Positions 23,201 through 31,912 are shown, numbered from the stretch's first letter. The stretch is DNA of 64,000 nt from Dactylorhiza incarnata (GCA_033032865.1 JAWHQI010000170.1:5407501-5471500), one strand, 5' to 3'. Made by a program: numbers and translations. The notes: a model not told the origin generated them from the letters alone.

Positions 23201-26200
23201 AACAATTTTGCCTCTTATTTTAATGAGTTTATGTAAGTTTATATTTTTCATAGTACGTCAATTTTTAGACACTAAAGATACAAAACTAAAACATCAAGAA
23301 AATTGCAGCATGAAACAAGCTAATTTTTGCCTACAAGAAGTAAAAAACTAGAAATAGGGATGACTATAAATCTTATAACTATTAAACTTATGTCGTGGAT
23401 TTAAAAAACTCTACATGTATCTAATTTGATAAAATTACAATCATAATCACAACAAATAACTGGAATATTAAGTAAGAGAGTTTACAAATATTCGAAGGAA
23501 GGAGGCACTAAGCAAACACCTATAAAAGTAAGGACTATTGAACCTAACTCGGAAGAGTTGAACAAGAGATTAGAGAAGGCTAGAATACTTAGCATTCGAC
23601 CACAAGAAGAAAAGTTTACTATTAACCTAAAATAAATGTCTTGCATAATTTTTAAGTTTATAAATTCTCACACCATGAGGAGTACTCGGCTTCCTGCTCA
23701 AGACTTTTGCCTATGGAAAAAGAAGAATGGGTTTGTATGGGGTTGGCAAGACCTTCGGACGAGTCGGGGGCAAGGATCGTGGCAGTAAAATACAAAAAGG
23801 ATCGTCGGCTGGATTCTAGGATTGAGTGGTGTGGATTAAGAAGTTGTCAGATGTGAGATCAGCATTGACAAGGAGAAAAAGTGTGATCTAACATGGAAAT
23901 AGCATGCTTTACAAGATTGAGTTTGGAAGTGAAAGAAGTGCATGGTTACATGGCTTTTATTTATGAACGTGAACATGTTTGCGCAGGCAGGAATTTGGGT
24001 TGTTGAACTGGCTTGACTTTTAATCGTAGAGGTCTTGAACCAAACTGACTCAAGATCGACTCCGTATTGCACCAGGACTAAGTTAAAACTAATTAAAGAT
24101 TAAAAAGAAGAGAGAGATGCAACCTATCTTCATATGAAAATAGAATAAAATAAAGGAAATAGTAAAATATTTTCAAATGACTTCGTCTTAATGCAACATT
24201 ATTATGGATTTCCTAAATCAACACCTCTGTATAAGAATAGGTATTAAAACTTACTTGGATTATTCTTATAGTCGAAGGTTTTGGCTGGCAGTCCACTCCT
24301 TGTTCCTCCAGCTTTCCAAGGGTAATAGCATCAACATGTTCAATCTCAATAGTCAACACTTCACACCTATGAAATTAAAAAAAAAACATTCAGATGTTCA
24401 CAAGTACTGGAAGTTAAATATTACATCTAACAGATCTCTTAACAAGTAAATAGCAAATGTAATGATCCCTCCACCTTTTTGCAAACTCACGAACTGCATC
24501 GCCATCATCAAATCTGCCCACATAATGTTGATAGGACAGAGAGCCCGCAGGACAATATTCCACAGGATCCAATGTAATAACCTTAACCGCCATTTGACTT
24601 GCAGCTTGACATAGCATTCTACCTAATTGACCTCCACCCAATACACCAACTATGGTTTCAGAAACTCCGTGAATTGCAGAGCCCTGATTTCTACATGGAA
24701 TTTATGTGAAAACTATTGTTGAAAGATTATCAGTTCATAAAGAAACAGTAATATTTTCAATAAGTAATTAAAAAACTGTAAGCTTGGTACATAATTTTTC
24801 ACAAACATTAAGACAATAACATACATGTTAAACGGGGGAGGGGTAGACCAAAAAAGACTTGGAATGAAACTATAAAGAAAGACATGATGTACTTAGGCAT
24901 TAATGAGACTATGCTTAAAGATAGGGCGCAATGGCGACAGAGGATCCATATAGCCGACCCCACTATGGTGGGATAAAGGCTTGAGTGTTGTTGTTGTTTA
25001 TTAAGACAATAACATGAAGGTAGCATAAGCATCACATCCAAATACAGACTAATATTTCCTTTAAAAATTTTGGGAGGGAAATAGTTTTTAGTGCCTCAGA
25101 ATTTAGCTCATCTTGCCCAAACTATAGACCTGCTGACCAGCTCCCTCTAATTAACAAGTTCATAAAGTGGTTTTAATCAACAAAATTTCTAAAAGGTGTG
25201 GAAAACAGTGTTTTTAAATGAATCAATGGTGCAAATTTCAATCATTGGACTTGAGTTGCATGCTTGTATAGTAACACAGTCCCAAGCGATCAAAATGAAA
25301 TCCTAGTTGTGAAAAAAAAAATTATAAATTAAAGAAATAATTTTAGTGGTTTGAGTATGCCTTGAGTCCCCTATGAACTTGGGATAGGCCTAGAGTCAAC
25401 CGTGGACTGTCCAACTTGTTCTTTGCAACTCATGCTAAAGTGTCATACTAACAAAACATGCCTGAATTTGAAGTTAATTAAATGACCTAAAAGGGTCTAA
25501 AAATTAACATAATTGAGAGAGTAAAATTTCATGTTTAAGAGAAGGGTGTGGAAACTTCGATCGCCAAGTGATCCCTGTCGTCTAATTAGAATTACTAGGA
25601 TCACTGGTACTAAAATATTAATTAAATATTTCTTGAATATTTAAAACAAATTTAAGAAATTTGATAGCCACTTTGCACCTATGTTATTAAAGGTATGCCT
25701 CGAGCGTACTAGGCGCACGGGGCCTCGCCTCTGCTATGCAGAGGCAAGCGAGATAGCCCAGGCACGGGTGAGGCATGCCTTGCGGGCTTCCTCTCGCTAT
25801 CAATGGGCAATTATGTTCTTGTTCTAGTGTAAGCTCCTCTCGCTTAGATCGGTCGAAAGATTGACCGAAAGACCTCACGCTCCTCCGTGATCTTGCGACC
25901 ACTGCCACCCACTGACAATCGGCTCCACTACTCCCCCCCTCCCCATTGTTACCCCCTAAGAGCCTTGTGTTGACTACATGGGTTCATACACCCTGCCAAA
26001 GACATTCACCCGGCCGACCTACATTATATTGAAATCCTAGTGTTTAGCGACACTGACCCTCTCGGTTGGATCGTCCGCACAAAATAATACTTTGATCTTC
26101 AGTCAACTCCCACAAACCAGAAGGTCCCAATGGTGACCAATATACATGAAAGGCCCTGCGCTCCACCAAGTGCGTTGGGCGCCCAAGAACATTCTTGACC

Positions 26201-29200
26201 TCTCCTGGCTAACCAACCAAATGAATCAAGTCAACAAGACTCTTTATAAGTGCAAAGTACATTCTAATTTGAACACGCTTGAGGCTAATAATTTCATATA
26301 CTAAATCAAAGCCTTCTCATAAGGAGCATAAACCTTGAGAAAAGTTTGAGTGTTGAGACTCTAAAGGCTTATAAGAACCATCAATCAAACTTTTCCCAAG
26401 TGATTGTAAGACCTCAAGCCATCTCAGAAGGATTATAAGACCCATCAATTAGGGCCTGGCAAAAAGTTTTTAAAGCCTCAGAACTTGGGCCTTCCCAAAG
26501 ATATAAGCCTCAACTGTGGCCGGGCTTTTCGAATTGCAAATCCCGGCTTCCAAAGCCATCTGAATAGGCCAAACTCTATGCAAGTAGCTCATCTCAAATT
26601 GAAGGCTCCAATGCAAAAAATTATATTTTGAAACCTTAGCACTAAGAGAATAATAACAAGTTCATAAGTTCATTCAAATGATCTAATGGTTGATACTCTT
26701 ATTTGCAGATCAATAGATTTGAGTAAAACCCTTCGAATCATCTATTTCCAGTCTTATTAGAATGTATTTCTTTGAAGTGAGTTGCACTCCAATGATAGGG
26801 TTTAGGGAGGAAGGGGAAACTAGAGAGGAAGATAGAGAGGAATTAGGGTTGTAGGGAGAAGAAGATGAGAAATACCTGAGAATTATCAATATGCCTTCCA
26901 AGAGAGAGCCCCGGGGTATTTATAACCCCGAGTCATAGAGGGGGTCGGTCGGACCCCTCCATAGGGGCTGAACCGATGGTTCAGCCCCGTAGCCACGCGT
27001 TTTAATGAGTGGGGGCTGAACCGGTGGGTTCAGCCCCGCTGCCGCTGGCACTCTCCTTCTGTCGGTGAGCATAATGACGCCCTGAGAATCGTGCCATGTT
27101 CGGGGGCGTAACATTCTCATCCCCATCATGAACCAACTTGTCCCCAAGATGGTAGTCAGGGTAGAGCTCCTTGAATTCCAGCAGGTCGACCCAAGTGTTG
27201 TGTGCCTCTGGCAAGTGTTTCCACTTAACAAGGACCTCCGGGTTGTACTCGGTGCCCCTCTACTTCCATTTGATCAGTAGGATCTCCTCTGGCAACGGCC
27301 GCAACTCGCCTGCTGTGGTAGCCTCCGACAGGAACGGACTGGCCTGAACTGTGTTGCCGATCTTCTTCTTTAGTAAGGACACATGGAAGGTAGGATGGAT
27401 ACGAGACCCTTCGGATAGCGCCAAGGTGTAAGCAACTGGCCCCACTCTGCGGATAATACGAAGAGGGCCATAGTAACGTTGAGCCAATTTCTGATTCGCC
27501 AGTCGGGCAACTGACAGTCGAGGGTAGGGCTGGAGCTTGAGGAAGACTTCATCACCGACCTCGAATTCCCTCTCCTTGCGATGTTTGTCCGCCTGGGCCT
27601 TCATACGATCCTGGGCAGTCCAGAGGTTCTCGCGCAGAGTGGCTAAGGTGCGGTCTTGGTCGCATAGCACCCGATCAACGGCGGCAAGGTCGTGTTGCCT
27701 GGTTCATAATTGCCCAAGGACGGTGGGGGACGGTCGTAAACGACCTCGAATGGGGTCAACTTGCTGGCCGAGTGGTAGGAGGTGTTATAGCAATATTCGG
27801 CCCAATGCAACCAGCGGGTCCATGTCTGAGGCTCGTCCATCACAAAACAACGGAGGTATGTCTCCACTCCCCGGTTGAGGACCTCCGTCTGGCCATCTGT
27901 TTGGGGGTGATTGGTCGTGCTTAGGCGTAAGCAAGTCCCTTGTAGTCGAAATAGCTCTCGCCAGAAATTACTCACAAACGTCGGGTCCCAGTCTGAGATG
28001 ATAGAGAGCGAAACGTCATGGAGACGGTCAATTTCTCGAACAAAGAGATCGGCGACTGATTCGCCCGTGTACGGGTGGCTCAATGCCAAAAAGTGTCCAT
28101 ACTTTGAGAGCTTATCAACCATGACCAAGATAACGGATTTGCCCTGAGACTTGGGCAGCACGTCGATAAAATCCATAGACACTGTATCCCAAATGTGGTG
28201 CGGGATCTCCAGAGGTGTAAGCAGGCCTGCAGGGGTGGTCGTCTCATACTTCTGTCGCTGGCACGTCTCGCACTGTTGAACAAACTGCTGGATATCGCGT
28301 CGTAATCCCTTCCAAAAGACATTTGACCTCACCCGTTTGAGGGTCCGGAGTACTCCCGCATGGCCCCCAGTTGGGGATGAGTGGAACTCGTGCATCATGA
28401 CGGTCTTCCAGACTGAGGTGGGTGGAATGACCACTCGGTCGTGGTAATAATGTCTTCATTCTGCAGGTGATAGCCCGGGGCGGTGTCTTGCACCTGTTGG
28501 AGAGCTTCCACGAGGACCCGTAGTGCGGGGTCCCGCATGATCTCCTCCTGGATGTCATCTAAAGATTCGATCAGGGGGCCGGAAATTTGGGCGAAAATGC
28601 TCTCCGGGAGACAGGATAAAGCGTCAGCAACCACGTTCTCTTTGCCTTGCTTGTAGAGAATATCATAGTCGTACCCCAGCAGCTTCGTCACCCACTTCTA
28701 CTGGAGAGGGGAGGGGACCCGTTGTTCCAAGAAGTGTTTCAAGTTCTAATGGTCTGTACGGATTTTGAAGTGTCGTCCCAGCAAATAAGGCCGCCACACA
28801 GCCACAGCATGGATGATTGTCAGCATCTCCTTCTCGTACGTAGACAGACCCAAAGTTCGGGGAGCAAACATCTTGCTGTAGAAGGCTAATGGTCGGCCTT
28901 CCTGCATTAATACCACGCCAATTCCCACGCCCGACACATCTGTTTCAAGCACAAACTCCTTGTTGAAATCGGGGAGGGCGAGGACCGGTGTGGTCGTCAT
29001 GGCCCCCTTGAGAGCCTGGAAAGCCGCATCAGTCTTATCCTGCCATAGAAAGGCGTCCTTATGTAATAACTGAGTCAGTGGTCGTGCAATCTTACCATAA
29101 TCCTTCACGAATCGCCTGTAATACTCGGGTGAGTCCCAGGAATCCCCGCAAGGCCCTGACTGTACGAGGGCGTGTCCCTGACAGCATGCTCTCGATCTTC

Positions 29201-31793
29201 TTGGGGTTGGCCTTAACACCGTGAGCGGAGACCAAATGTCCCAGGTACTCGACCTCCGGCTGTCCGAACGAGCACTTGGATTGCTTGGCGTAGAGCTGGT
29301 GCTGGCGTAGGATGGTGAAAACGTGCTCTACGTGGGTCAGGTGCTCCTCCCAACTTGCGATGTATATGAGGATGTCATAAAAAAAATCAATACTGAGCGG
29401 CGGAGAAGAGGGCGAAAGATCCCGTTCATTACGGCCTGGAACGTGGACGGGGTGTTGGTGAGCCCAAAAGGCATCACAAGGAACTCACAGTGCCCGTCAT
29501 GCGTCCGGAAGGCAGTCTTGTGGATGTCCTCCTCTCGCATTCGAATCTGATGGTAGTCCGACCCGAGGTCCAGCTTGGTAAACAGGGAAGCGTCATGCAA
29601 CTCGTCCAACAACTCTTCTATCAGCGGAATGAGAAACTTATCCTTGATAGTCGAGTTGTTCAAGCCGCGGTAATCCACACAAAATCACCATGACACGTCC
29701 TTCTTCTTCACCAAGATGATGGGGGAGGAGAAGGAACTAGTACTGGGGCGGATAATCCTGGAGGCAAGCATTTCTCTGACGCTGCGCTCAATCTCGGTTT
29801 TCTGGACGTGCGGATAACGATACGGTTTGATGTTGGTGGGTTCGGCCCCCGCCTTGAGTTGGATCTGATGGTCCCTGAATCTCGGTGGTGGACCGGCCCT
29901 GAGTTGGATCCATATGCCTTCCAAGAGAGAGCCCCGGGGTATTTATAACCCTAAGCCATAGAGGGGGTCGGTCGGCCCCCTTCATAAGGGCTGAACCGAT
30001 GGTTCAGCCCCGTAGCCACGCGTTTTACTGAGTGGGGGCTGAACCGGTGGGTTCAGCCCCACTGCCGCTGGCACTCTCCTTCTGTCGGCGAGCATAATGA
30101 TGCCCTGAGAACCGTGCCATGTTCGGGGGCGTAACATCCAACTTGATACTCCAATTTAATCTAAGGGTCCCTACATGAGGCAACACTTAGATATGACTAA
30201 AGCTATGACATCGAGTTTAATCACCTTTGAATATTAGGGATTAGTCCTTAAAGGCATTTTCAAATCAAATAGATCATTTAAACCATTGACTAGAATCAAG
30301 TATGCCCTAAGCACGCCAACTCACTAATTGATTGGCTTTGATTGAAGTCCAACACTCCTGATGTTTCCCAAGTTTATTATACTCGACAATGTATATGGGG
30401 TATTCCTTGGAGTGTGTCGGAAGTCCAACCAAAAACGACCTTAATTTAGGTCCCCTTATAGGAGAAAACCTATGGATACAACTCAAAATTGTCCGGCAGA
30501 TGGTTCAAACACATCTAAATACTAGGGATATGTTCTCAAGAAAAGCATTTCGAGTCAAATGTCCAATATTGACATTCGCTCACAAAAAAGTGTGATTTAA
30601 AAACATTCACCACTATCTGCTTGGGGTGCCTAAAATGAGGCTGCCCATGACTGCTAATCAGACTCAACGAAAGCTATGGATCAAAGTGGTCTTACTTTGC
30701 AAACCAAATCACTAGAAGTCTAGATCTAACTAGGGCGGCATGATAGAAGCATGAGACCTTGATTGGGTTAACCATTCATCACACCACATTCCATTCAAAT
30801 GACAGTTTATAACTTGGAGTGTACATGATGTCCATCCAGCGTATTCTTTACATGCAGTTGATGATGTAATAAATCATTATGGCATACGCACATGCGAAAC
30901 CCTTCCATAGAAAACAAAGTTTGATAGTGGAACTCTTCCATAAATTTAAACCCAAATGCCTCCTGAAGAAATGTGGCATTGTGCACTTAATGTAAAACTT
31001 GTGTTCCTACGCCTACAATCAATTGGTTTTTGATTGTTGCATAAAGTAAAAATCTGAAAAATAGTAGGCCTGGATGCCCAAGTTATCCTTTTACGAATTT
31101 TGTAAGACAATAATTCAAATAAGGCTGAAAATCATGAGTGGAAACTACTGATAATGCATTCACTTTCTTGAATCATCTCAAAACGTATCCTGAGCCGATC
31201 CAGTCTACATATTCATTTGGGCTTGAAATCCTCAATGCACATGAATATCGGATTCTTCCGGTCATTTAGGATCACCTTGCAAGCTCTAAAATTCATAGGC
31301 TTAGTCATTAAACCAAATAAAAAAAAATCAACAACCTCCGGATTCTTCCCAAACTTGTTGTGATGCAATCAAACTCAATCCAGAAACATGAAACTCGAGA
31401 CCATTGGTTTTGATAATTTAATGCTCCCAATAAAATTTCAAAACCTCAGATTGCAGGCTCGCTCGAGGGCAAAGATTCCTAGTTGAATGCAACGTGTTCG
31501 ATGATATGCTTACATCAAAATCAAGAAGAAGAAGAAGAAGAAGAAGAACAAGCTATCTAGCCAGCCAATTACCTCGGAGATGATGAATCAATGTTCTCGC
31601 ATTGGAGAGAGGCTTCTAAGCGGAAAGATCGATACGAAGGTGGCGGCAATGCCATGATCTGCGGCCGTCGTTGGAACAGCCCGAGGGCGCTGATTTCGCC
31701 GCCGGTGAGGAATCTAGAAGGGACACCGAGATCGGAGACACGGCCCTTGCCGCAGAGGGCGAAGTAGGAGGGTGAAGCGGAGCCAAGCAGCAT
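5084..31793 (-). CDS. AIR carboxylase (PurK-like), 5' half of a split host gene
   Basis: Plant phosphoribosylaminoimidazole carboxylase makes CAIR from AIR and CO2 in plastid purine synthesis. The family has a transit peptide, a PurK-like ATP-grasp region and a C-terminal PurE domain. Five exons join in frame with GT-AG introns: 31793-31573, 24690-24475, 24366-24255, 5367-5305 and 5222-5084 (751 nt, about 250 codons). They cover the transit peptide, the nucleotide-binding GGGQLGRM motif, the rest of the pre-ATP-grasp domain, and the start of ATP-grasp with the QDK and [11 protein letters not shown] motifs. No stop or frameshift is seen. Intron lengths are 6882, 108, 18887, 82 and at least 5083 bp. 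The rest of ATP-grasp and all of PurE are not in the window, so they lie to the left or were lost. The two large introns are filled with transposable elements while the exons stay clean, which suggests selection. Confidence 0.88.
5305..5367 (-). CDS. AIR carboxylase exon 4
   Basis: This 63-nt exon has phase 0 at both ends, follows a TTCCAG acceptor and ends at a GTTAGC donor. It encodes [21 protein letters not shown]. The Q of the conserved QDK motif comes from the end of exon 3, which lies 18.9 kb away across the transposon-filled intron. Confidence 0.88.
5368..6895. other. Intron 3 sequence without recognised feature
   Basis: This AT-rich sequence lies inside intron 3 of the AIR carboxylase gene. 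No tandem array, terminal repeat or transposon protein was recognised. The small minus-strand reading frame at 6315-6512 has no recognisable motif. Confidence 0.5.
6901..7504 (+). mobile_element. Solo LTR of the Tat-type Gypsy family, TSD CCGAT
   Basis: It begins TGTACAACCCTCATTCTCCG and ends TTTCAACA. It is flanked by perfect 5-bp duplications CCGAT at 6896-6900 and 7505-7509. A TATA box, CTATAAATAGAC, lies at 7199-7210, just after a C-tract. Both ends match, in reverse orientation, the LTRs of the element at 43105-51329. The GCGAGTAT word is repeated at 7029-7160. No internal region is present, so this is a solo LTR left by recombination. Confidence 0.9.
7647..7844 (+). repeat. 5' LTR of Copia copy 1
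   Basis: The LTR starts TGTTAAAG and ends TCTACA immediately before the primer site. It carries a TATA-like CTATAAATATTAG at about 7745. The start is inferred from the TG dinucleotide, because no second LTR remains for comparison. Confidence 0.65.
7845..7857 (+). promoter_or_regulatory. Primer binding site (initiator tRNA-Met)
   Basis: TGTTATCAGAGCC sits directly after the LTR. It differs at one base from the standard Copia site TGGTATCAGAGC. Confidence 0.8.
8170..8380 (+). repeat. Short tandem repeats, about 15-20 bp, GAGCTCC core
   Basis: The Copia copy 1 leader carries repeated variants of GTGCCGAGCTCCT and GGGTCGAGCTCCC in succession. Reading frames through it, such as 7910-8530, are repetitive L-C-R-A-P peptides and not credible proteins. 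Confidence 0.7.
8468..9270 (+). pseudogene. Copia copy 1 gag remnant (5' part)
   Basis: The likely start is the ATG at 8468 ([12 protein letters not shown]). The early gag motif region (SLNGKRN, then a frameshift) continues with [20 protein letters not shown] near 8750. Towards 9250 the frame reads into a zinc-knuckle-like [10 protein letters not shown]. The solo LTR at 9271 splits this knuckle, and the frame resumes at 12920. Several stops and frameshifts are present. Confidence 0.7.
9691..9956. repeat. 38-bp tandem repeat, seven copies
   Basis: Units beginning GAGGTCCTCCCAAAGTACTT start at 9691, 9729, 9767, 9805, 9843, 9881 and 9919, nearly identical to one another. They lie in the transcribed part (R/U5) of the minus-oriented solo LTR. 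The minus-strand reading frames with repeated [17 protein letters not shown] are products of the array. Confidence 0.95.
10270..10717. repeat. GC-rich tandem array, left part
   Basis: Units built on GCGGAGCAGGAGCGAGCGGGAGC and GGAAGCGCTCTCTGCGGAGC repeat with periods that vary between about 60 and 130 bp. The array is interrupted exactly at 10717 by the solo LTR and resumes at 12250. It occupies the U3 side of the minus-oriented LTR 9271-12914. Confidence 0.85.
10718..12244 (+). mobile_element. Solo LTR, Gypsy-like, TSD CGCGT
   Basis: It starts TGATGAGTCCC and ends GCGCATCA, so the ends are inverted TGATG/CATCA. It is flanked by CGCGT at 10713-10717 and 12245-12249. Joining the flanks recreates the array sequence GAGCGCGTGAGCGCTTCCC that occurs intact at 12370-12400, which confirms the insertion point. 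The LTR is 1527 bp with no internal region. Its centre (10985-11310) holds many copies of CGCACGG in both orientations. Confidence 0.92.
12250..12785. repeat. GC-rich tandem array, right part
   Basis: This continues the array at 10270-10717, with units such as GAGCGCTTCCCGCGGAGCAGG and GGAGCATGAGCGTGCGGGAGC. Arginine- and alanine-rich reading frames on both strands are artefacts of the repeat. Confidence 0.88.
12920..15598 (+). pseudogene. Copia copy 1 pol remnant (PR, IN, RT)
   Basis: The sequence resumes the gag frame ([11 protein letters not shown]). Protease appears as [12 protein letters not shown] near 13130. Integrase has [19 protein letters not shown] and HVDVWGPYK, then TDNAHEY and [15 protein letters not shown] around 13500-14000. 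RT appears as [20 protein letters not shown] near 14840 and [15 protein letters not shown] near 14970. It ends in the region [15 protein letters not shown] at 15598. Stops include a Trp-to-TGA change at 14788. Frameshifts are frequent, and the RNase H part is absent. Confidence 0.85.
15599..15840. other. Junction sequence between Copia copy 1 and hAT region
   Basis: It begins GGTTTTAAAAATCGGACCGG and is rich in GGACCGG/CCGGTC words. This composition is common at plant DNA-transposon ends, but I found no matching inverse terminus to the right. It may be the left end of the hAT element. Confidence 0.35.
15880..16440. repeat. Minisatellite, TTCTTCCTCGATTTGGAG units
   Basis: Units of about 35-50 bp around TGTTCTTCTTCCTCGATTTGG repeat near 15890, 15935, 16215, 16255, 16290, 16335, 16365 and 16400. 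They alternate with CAACTCAGCAATTG-type linkers. The array is split by a small element at 15968-16205. Confidence 0.75.
15968..16205. mobile_element. Small hAT-like MITE inside the minisatellite
   Basis: The left end CAGGGGCGGGTTTAAGG is mirrored at the right by CCTGGATACGCCTCTG. The flanks GGCATATG and TGCATAGG agree at six of eight positions, consistent with a diverged 8-bp hAT duplication. It has no coding capacity. Its C-tract (16171-16179) sits close to the right end. Confidence 0.6.
16994..19271 (+). pseudogene. hAT transposase pseudogene (BED finger, DUF659, dimerisation domain)
   Basis: The predicted start is the ATG at 16994 ([13 protein letters not shown]). A BED-type zinc-finger region follows around 17100-17220 ([16 protein letters not shown], then [17 protein letters not shown]). 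A DUF659-like segment spans 17380-17990, with frameshifts near 17640 and 17760 ([40 protein letters not shown]). The catalytic core runs to 18510. The C-terminal dimerisation domain starts near 18790 ([29 protein letters not shown]-type). A GTGAGT donor at about 18709 and an AG acceptor near 18783 suggest an intron, after which one conserved Trp codon reads TGA. It is non-functional as it stands. The right end of the gene is re-duplicated in inverse from 19698. Confidence 0.85.
19346..19978. repeat. Large inverted duplication of the hAT 3' end
   Basis: The left arm 19346-19626 and right arm 19698-19978 are nearly perfect inverse copies of about 281 bp. The centre is a palindrome around GGTACC (19673-19678) in ATAGGATTGGTACCAATCCTAT. 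The arms include the last hAT exon ([20 protein letters not shown]) and its AG acceptor. After 19979 a further direct copy of part of the left arm (ACTATCACGACTTTAATTC and following) appears. After that, 20059-20079 is the inverse of 19206-19226. Confidence 0.92.
20080..20561. other. GC-rich fragment of unknown origin, then AT-rich sequence
   Basis: 20090-20340 is GC-rich and open on both strands, unlike its AT-rich surroundings. One minus-strand frame (20051-20425) ends in the peptide EKYA, inherited from the inverted hAT tail. The product is not recognised. It could be a captured gene fragment or a UTR piece; I cannot tell which. Confidence 0.35.
20562..21599. mobile_element. TIR element with GC-rich cargo (Mutator- or hAT-like, non-autonomous)
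   Basis: The left end TTATTGGCAAACCTA (20562) is matched by the inverse at the right end (21569-21599). Both continue to ATTGGCAG at the same spacing, giving 31-bp terminal repeats with a few mismatches. The interior has a GC-rich block, 21080-21530, with GGCGGTGGCGAG repeats resembling a gene exon. No transposase is visible and no convincing TSD was found. Confidence 0.6.
21600..22191. other. Intron 3 sequence without recognised feature
   Basis: The sequence is AT-rich. The only point of note is GCATGTGAAATTAGTAT at 22105-22121, the same 17-mer that flanks the neighbouring SINE. Confidence 0.5.
22209..22537 (-). mobile_element. SINE-like retroposon, 17-bp TSD
   Basis: The insert is 329 bp between perfect copies of GCATGTGAAATTAGTAT (22192-22208 and 22538-22554). 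On the minus strand it ends in GGGTTCTGTTGTTGTTGTTG, the TTG tail seen in several plant SINE and LINE families. It contains two related copies of GCCACTTTGTGCAT...AAAGGTTAGGTC. No clear pol III B box was seen, so a LINE-derived tail cannot be excluded. Confidence 0.8.
22555..22906. other. Intron 3 sequence without recognised element
   Basis: TTGCCAATATCCAATAGAC near 22581, and related words at 22630-22660, resemble the termini of the TIR element at 20562-21599, possibly a decayed relative. Otherwise nothing is recognised. Confidence 0.35.
22910..23101. mobile_element. PIF/Harbinger-type MITE, TSD TTA
   Basis: The element is 192 bp with termini GGCGTCGTTTGGCGGGG and the inverse CCCCGCCAAACCCGCCC, flanked by TTA at 22907-22909 and 23102-23104. 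An internal palindrome (AAATCCCG...TTTTCATCCGCG and its inverse) lies at 23016-23080. A second copy of GCGTCGTTTGGCGGG is found near 22966. The GC content is far above the flanks. Confidence 0.85.
23105..24254. other. Proximal part of intron 3, no feature recognised
   Basis: This is AT-rich intron sequence up to the GTAAGT donor of exon 3 (24254-24249 on the minus strand). No repeat or coding segment was identified. Confidence 0.5.
24255..24366 (-). CDS. AIR carboxylase exon 3
   Basis: The exon is 112 nt, entered in phase 2 after CATAG and left in phase 0 at a consensus GTAAGT donor. It encodes [20 protein letters not shown] and ends in IRIIQ. It completes the nucleotide-binding fold with the conserved T-x-E-x-E-H motif of PurK. 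Confidence 0.9.
24475..24690 (-). CDS. AIR carboxylase exon 2
   Basis: The exon is 216 nt, following a GTAG acceptor and ending AAAAG|GTGGAG. It encodes [20 protein letters not shown] and then [20 protein letters not shown], continuing to [11 protein letters not shown]. This is the signature start of PurK, with the glycine-rich GGGQLGRM loop. The phase agrees with exons 1 and 3. Confidence 0.93.
24823..24999 (+). mobile_element. 5'-truncated LINE tail, 16-bp TSD
   Basis: Perfect duplications ATTAAGACAATAACAT flank it (24807-24822 and 25000-25015). The plus strand encodes the C-terminal tail typical of plant LINE reverse transcriptases ([16 protein letters not shown], then [16 protein letters not shown]), followed by GTTGTTGTTGTTT. 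At 177 bp it is a dead-on-arrival insertion in intron 1. Confidence 0.9.
25016..26787. other. Intron 1 sequence with a GC-rich GAGGC-word patch
   Basis: Most is AT-rich and featureless. 25690-25915 is richer in GC, with words such as GGCCTCGCCTCTGC and GCAGAGGCAAGCGAG in inverse arrangement, a composition common in plant interspersed repeats. No boundaries were found. Confidence 0.4.
26793..27113 (-). repeat. 3' LTR of the Gypsy element
   Basis: The LTR is 321 bp, TGTTACG...ATCA on the minus strand. A purine-rich tract (GATGGGGATGAGAA) stands just before it, at 27114-27127. It contains CGGGGTTATAAATACCCCGG (26921-26940 region), a likely TATA box. Confidence 0.88.
27114..29910 (-). pseudogene. 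Gypsy pol remnant: RT, RNase H, integrase, chromodomain
   Basis: Reading leftwards, RT starts within the [15 protein letters not shown] region (about 29890). It continues with [16 protein letters not shown] and [18 protein letters not shown], and its active-site region is disrupted by a frameshift. RNase H lies at about 29150-28750 ([20 protein letters not shown]). Integrase follows at 28430-27700, with the zinc finger [12 protein letters not shown]...CETCQRQK and the core [13 protein letters not shown]...[13 protein letters not shown]. The C-terminal [18 protein letters not shown] domain lies at 27600-27260, and chromodomain-like [15 protein letters not shown] at about 27240-27180. Stops and frameshifts separate the parts. 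Confidence 0.88.
29911..30136 (-). repeat. Truncated 5' LTR of the Gypsy element
   Basis: These 226 bp match 26888-27113 of the 3' LTR. The U5 end, PBS, gag and protease were removed by a deletion whose junction is at about 29910, where LTR sequence meets RT sequence. Confidence 0.88.
30142..31572. other. Start of intron 1, with a (GAA)n microsatellite
   Basis: This is AT-rich intron sequence. An AAG/GAA trinucleotide run lies at 31523-31548, just downstream of the exon 1 donor. No coding segment or element boundary was identified. Confidence 0.6.
31573..31793 (-). CDS. AIR carboxylase exon 1, chloroplast transit peptide
   Basis: The exon runs from the ATG at 31793 for 221 nt to CCGAG|GTAATT. 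It encodes [18 protein letters not shown] and so on to DSSSPR, which is rich in Ser, Arg and hydroxylated residues with few acids, as in plastid transit peptides. The phase (2) fits exon 2 exactly. The family link is inferred from this continuity and from the family's known plastid location. Confidence 0.8.
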
Positions 31794-31912
31794 TTCCAGC
31801 GCCAGCTAGCAGGTGGCGCAACCGGATTGAGCCGCCGCACTACGTGGACTCGAACTCTTTTGCCAGGTGCGAACTATGTGAAATAGGGCAACCCGCTTCT
31901 AATTAGAGGAAG

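Larger units (their letters stand above)
26793..30136 (-). mobile_element. Chromovirus-type Gypsy retrotransposon, internally deleted, TSD TCCAA
   Basis: The element is in minus orientation inside intron 1 of the AIR carboxylase gene. The outer ends are TGTTACGCCCCCGAACATGG (from 30136 leftwards) and ...CCCTATCA (26793), flanked by TCCAA at 26788-26792 and 30137-30141. The 5' LTR is truncated and joined directly to RT, so gag and protease are gone. A chromodomain-like C-terminus puts it among the chromoviruses. Confidence 0.92.

Noticed and set aside
31616..31840. Alternative minus-strand start for AIR carboxylase (MRRLNPVAPPASW)
   Set aside because: This frame does not join in phase to exon 2, whereas the frame starting at 31793 does.
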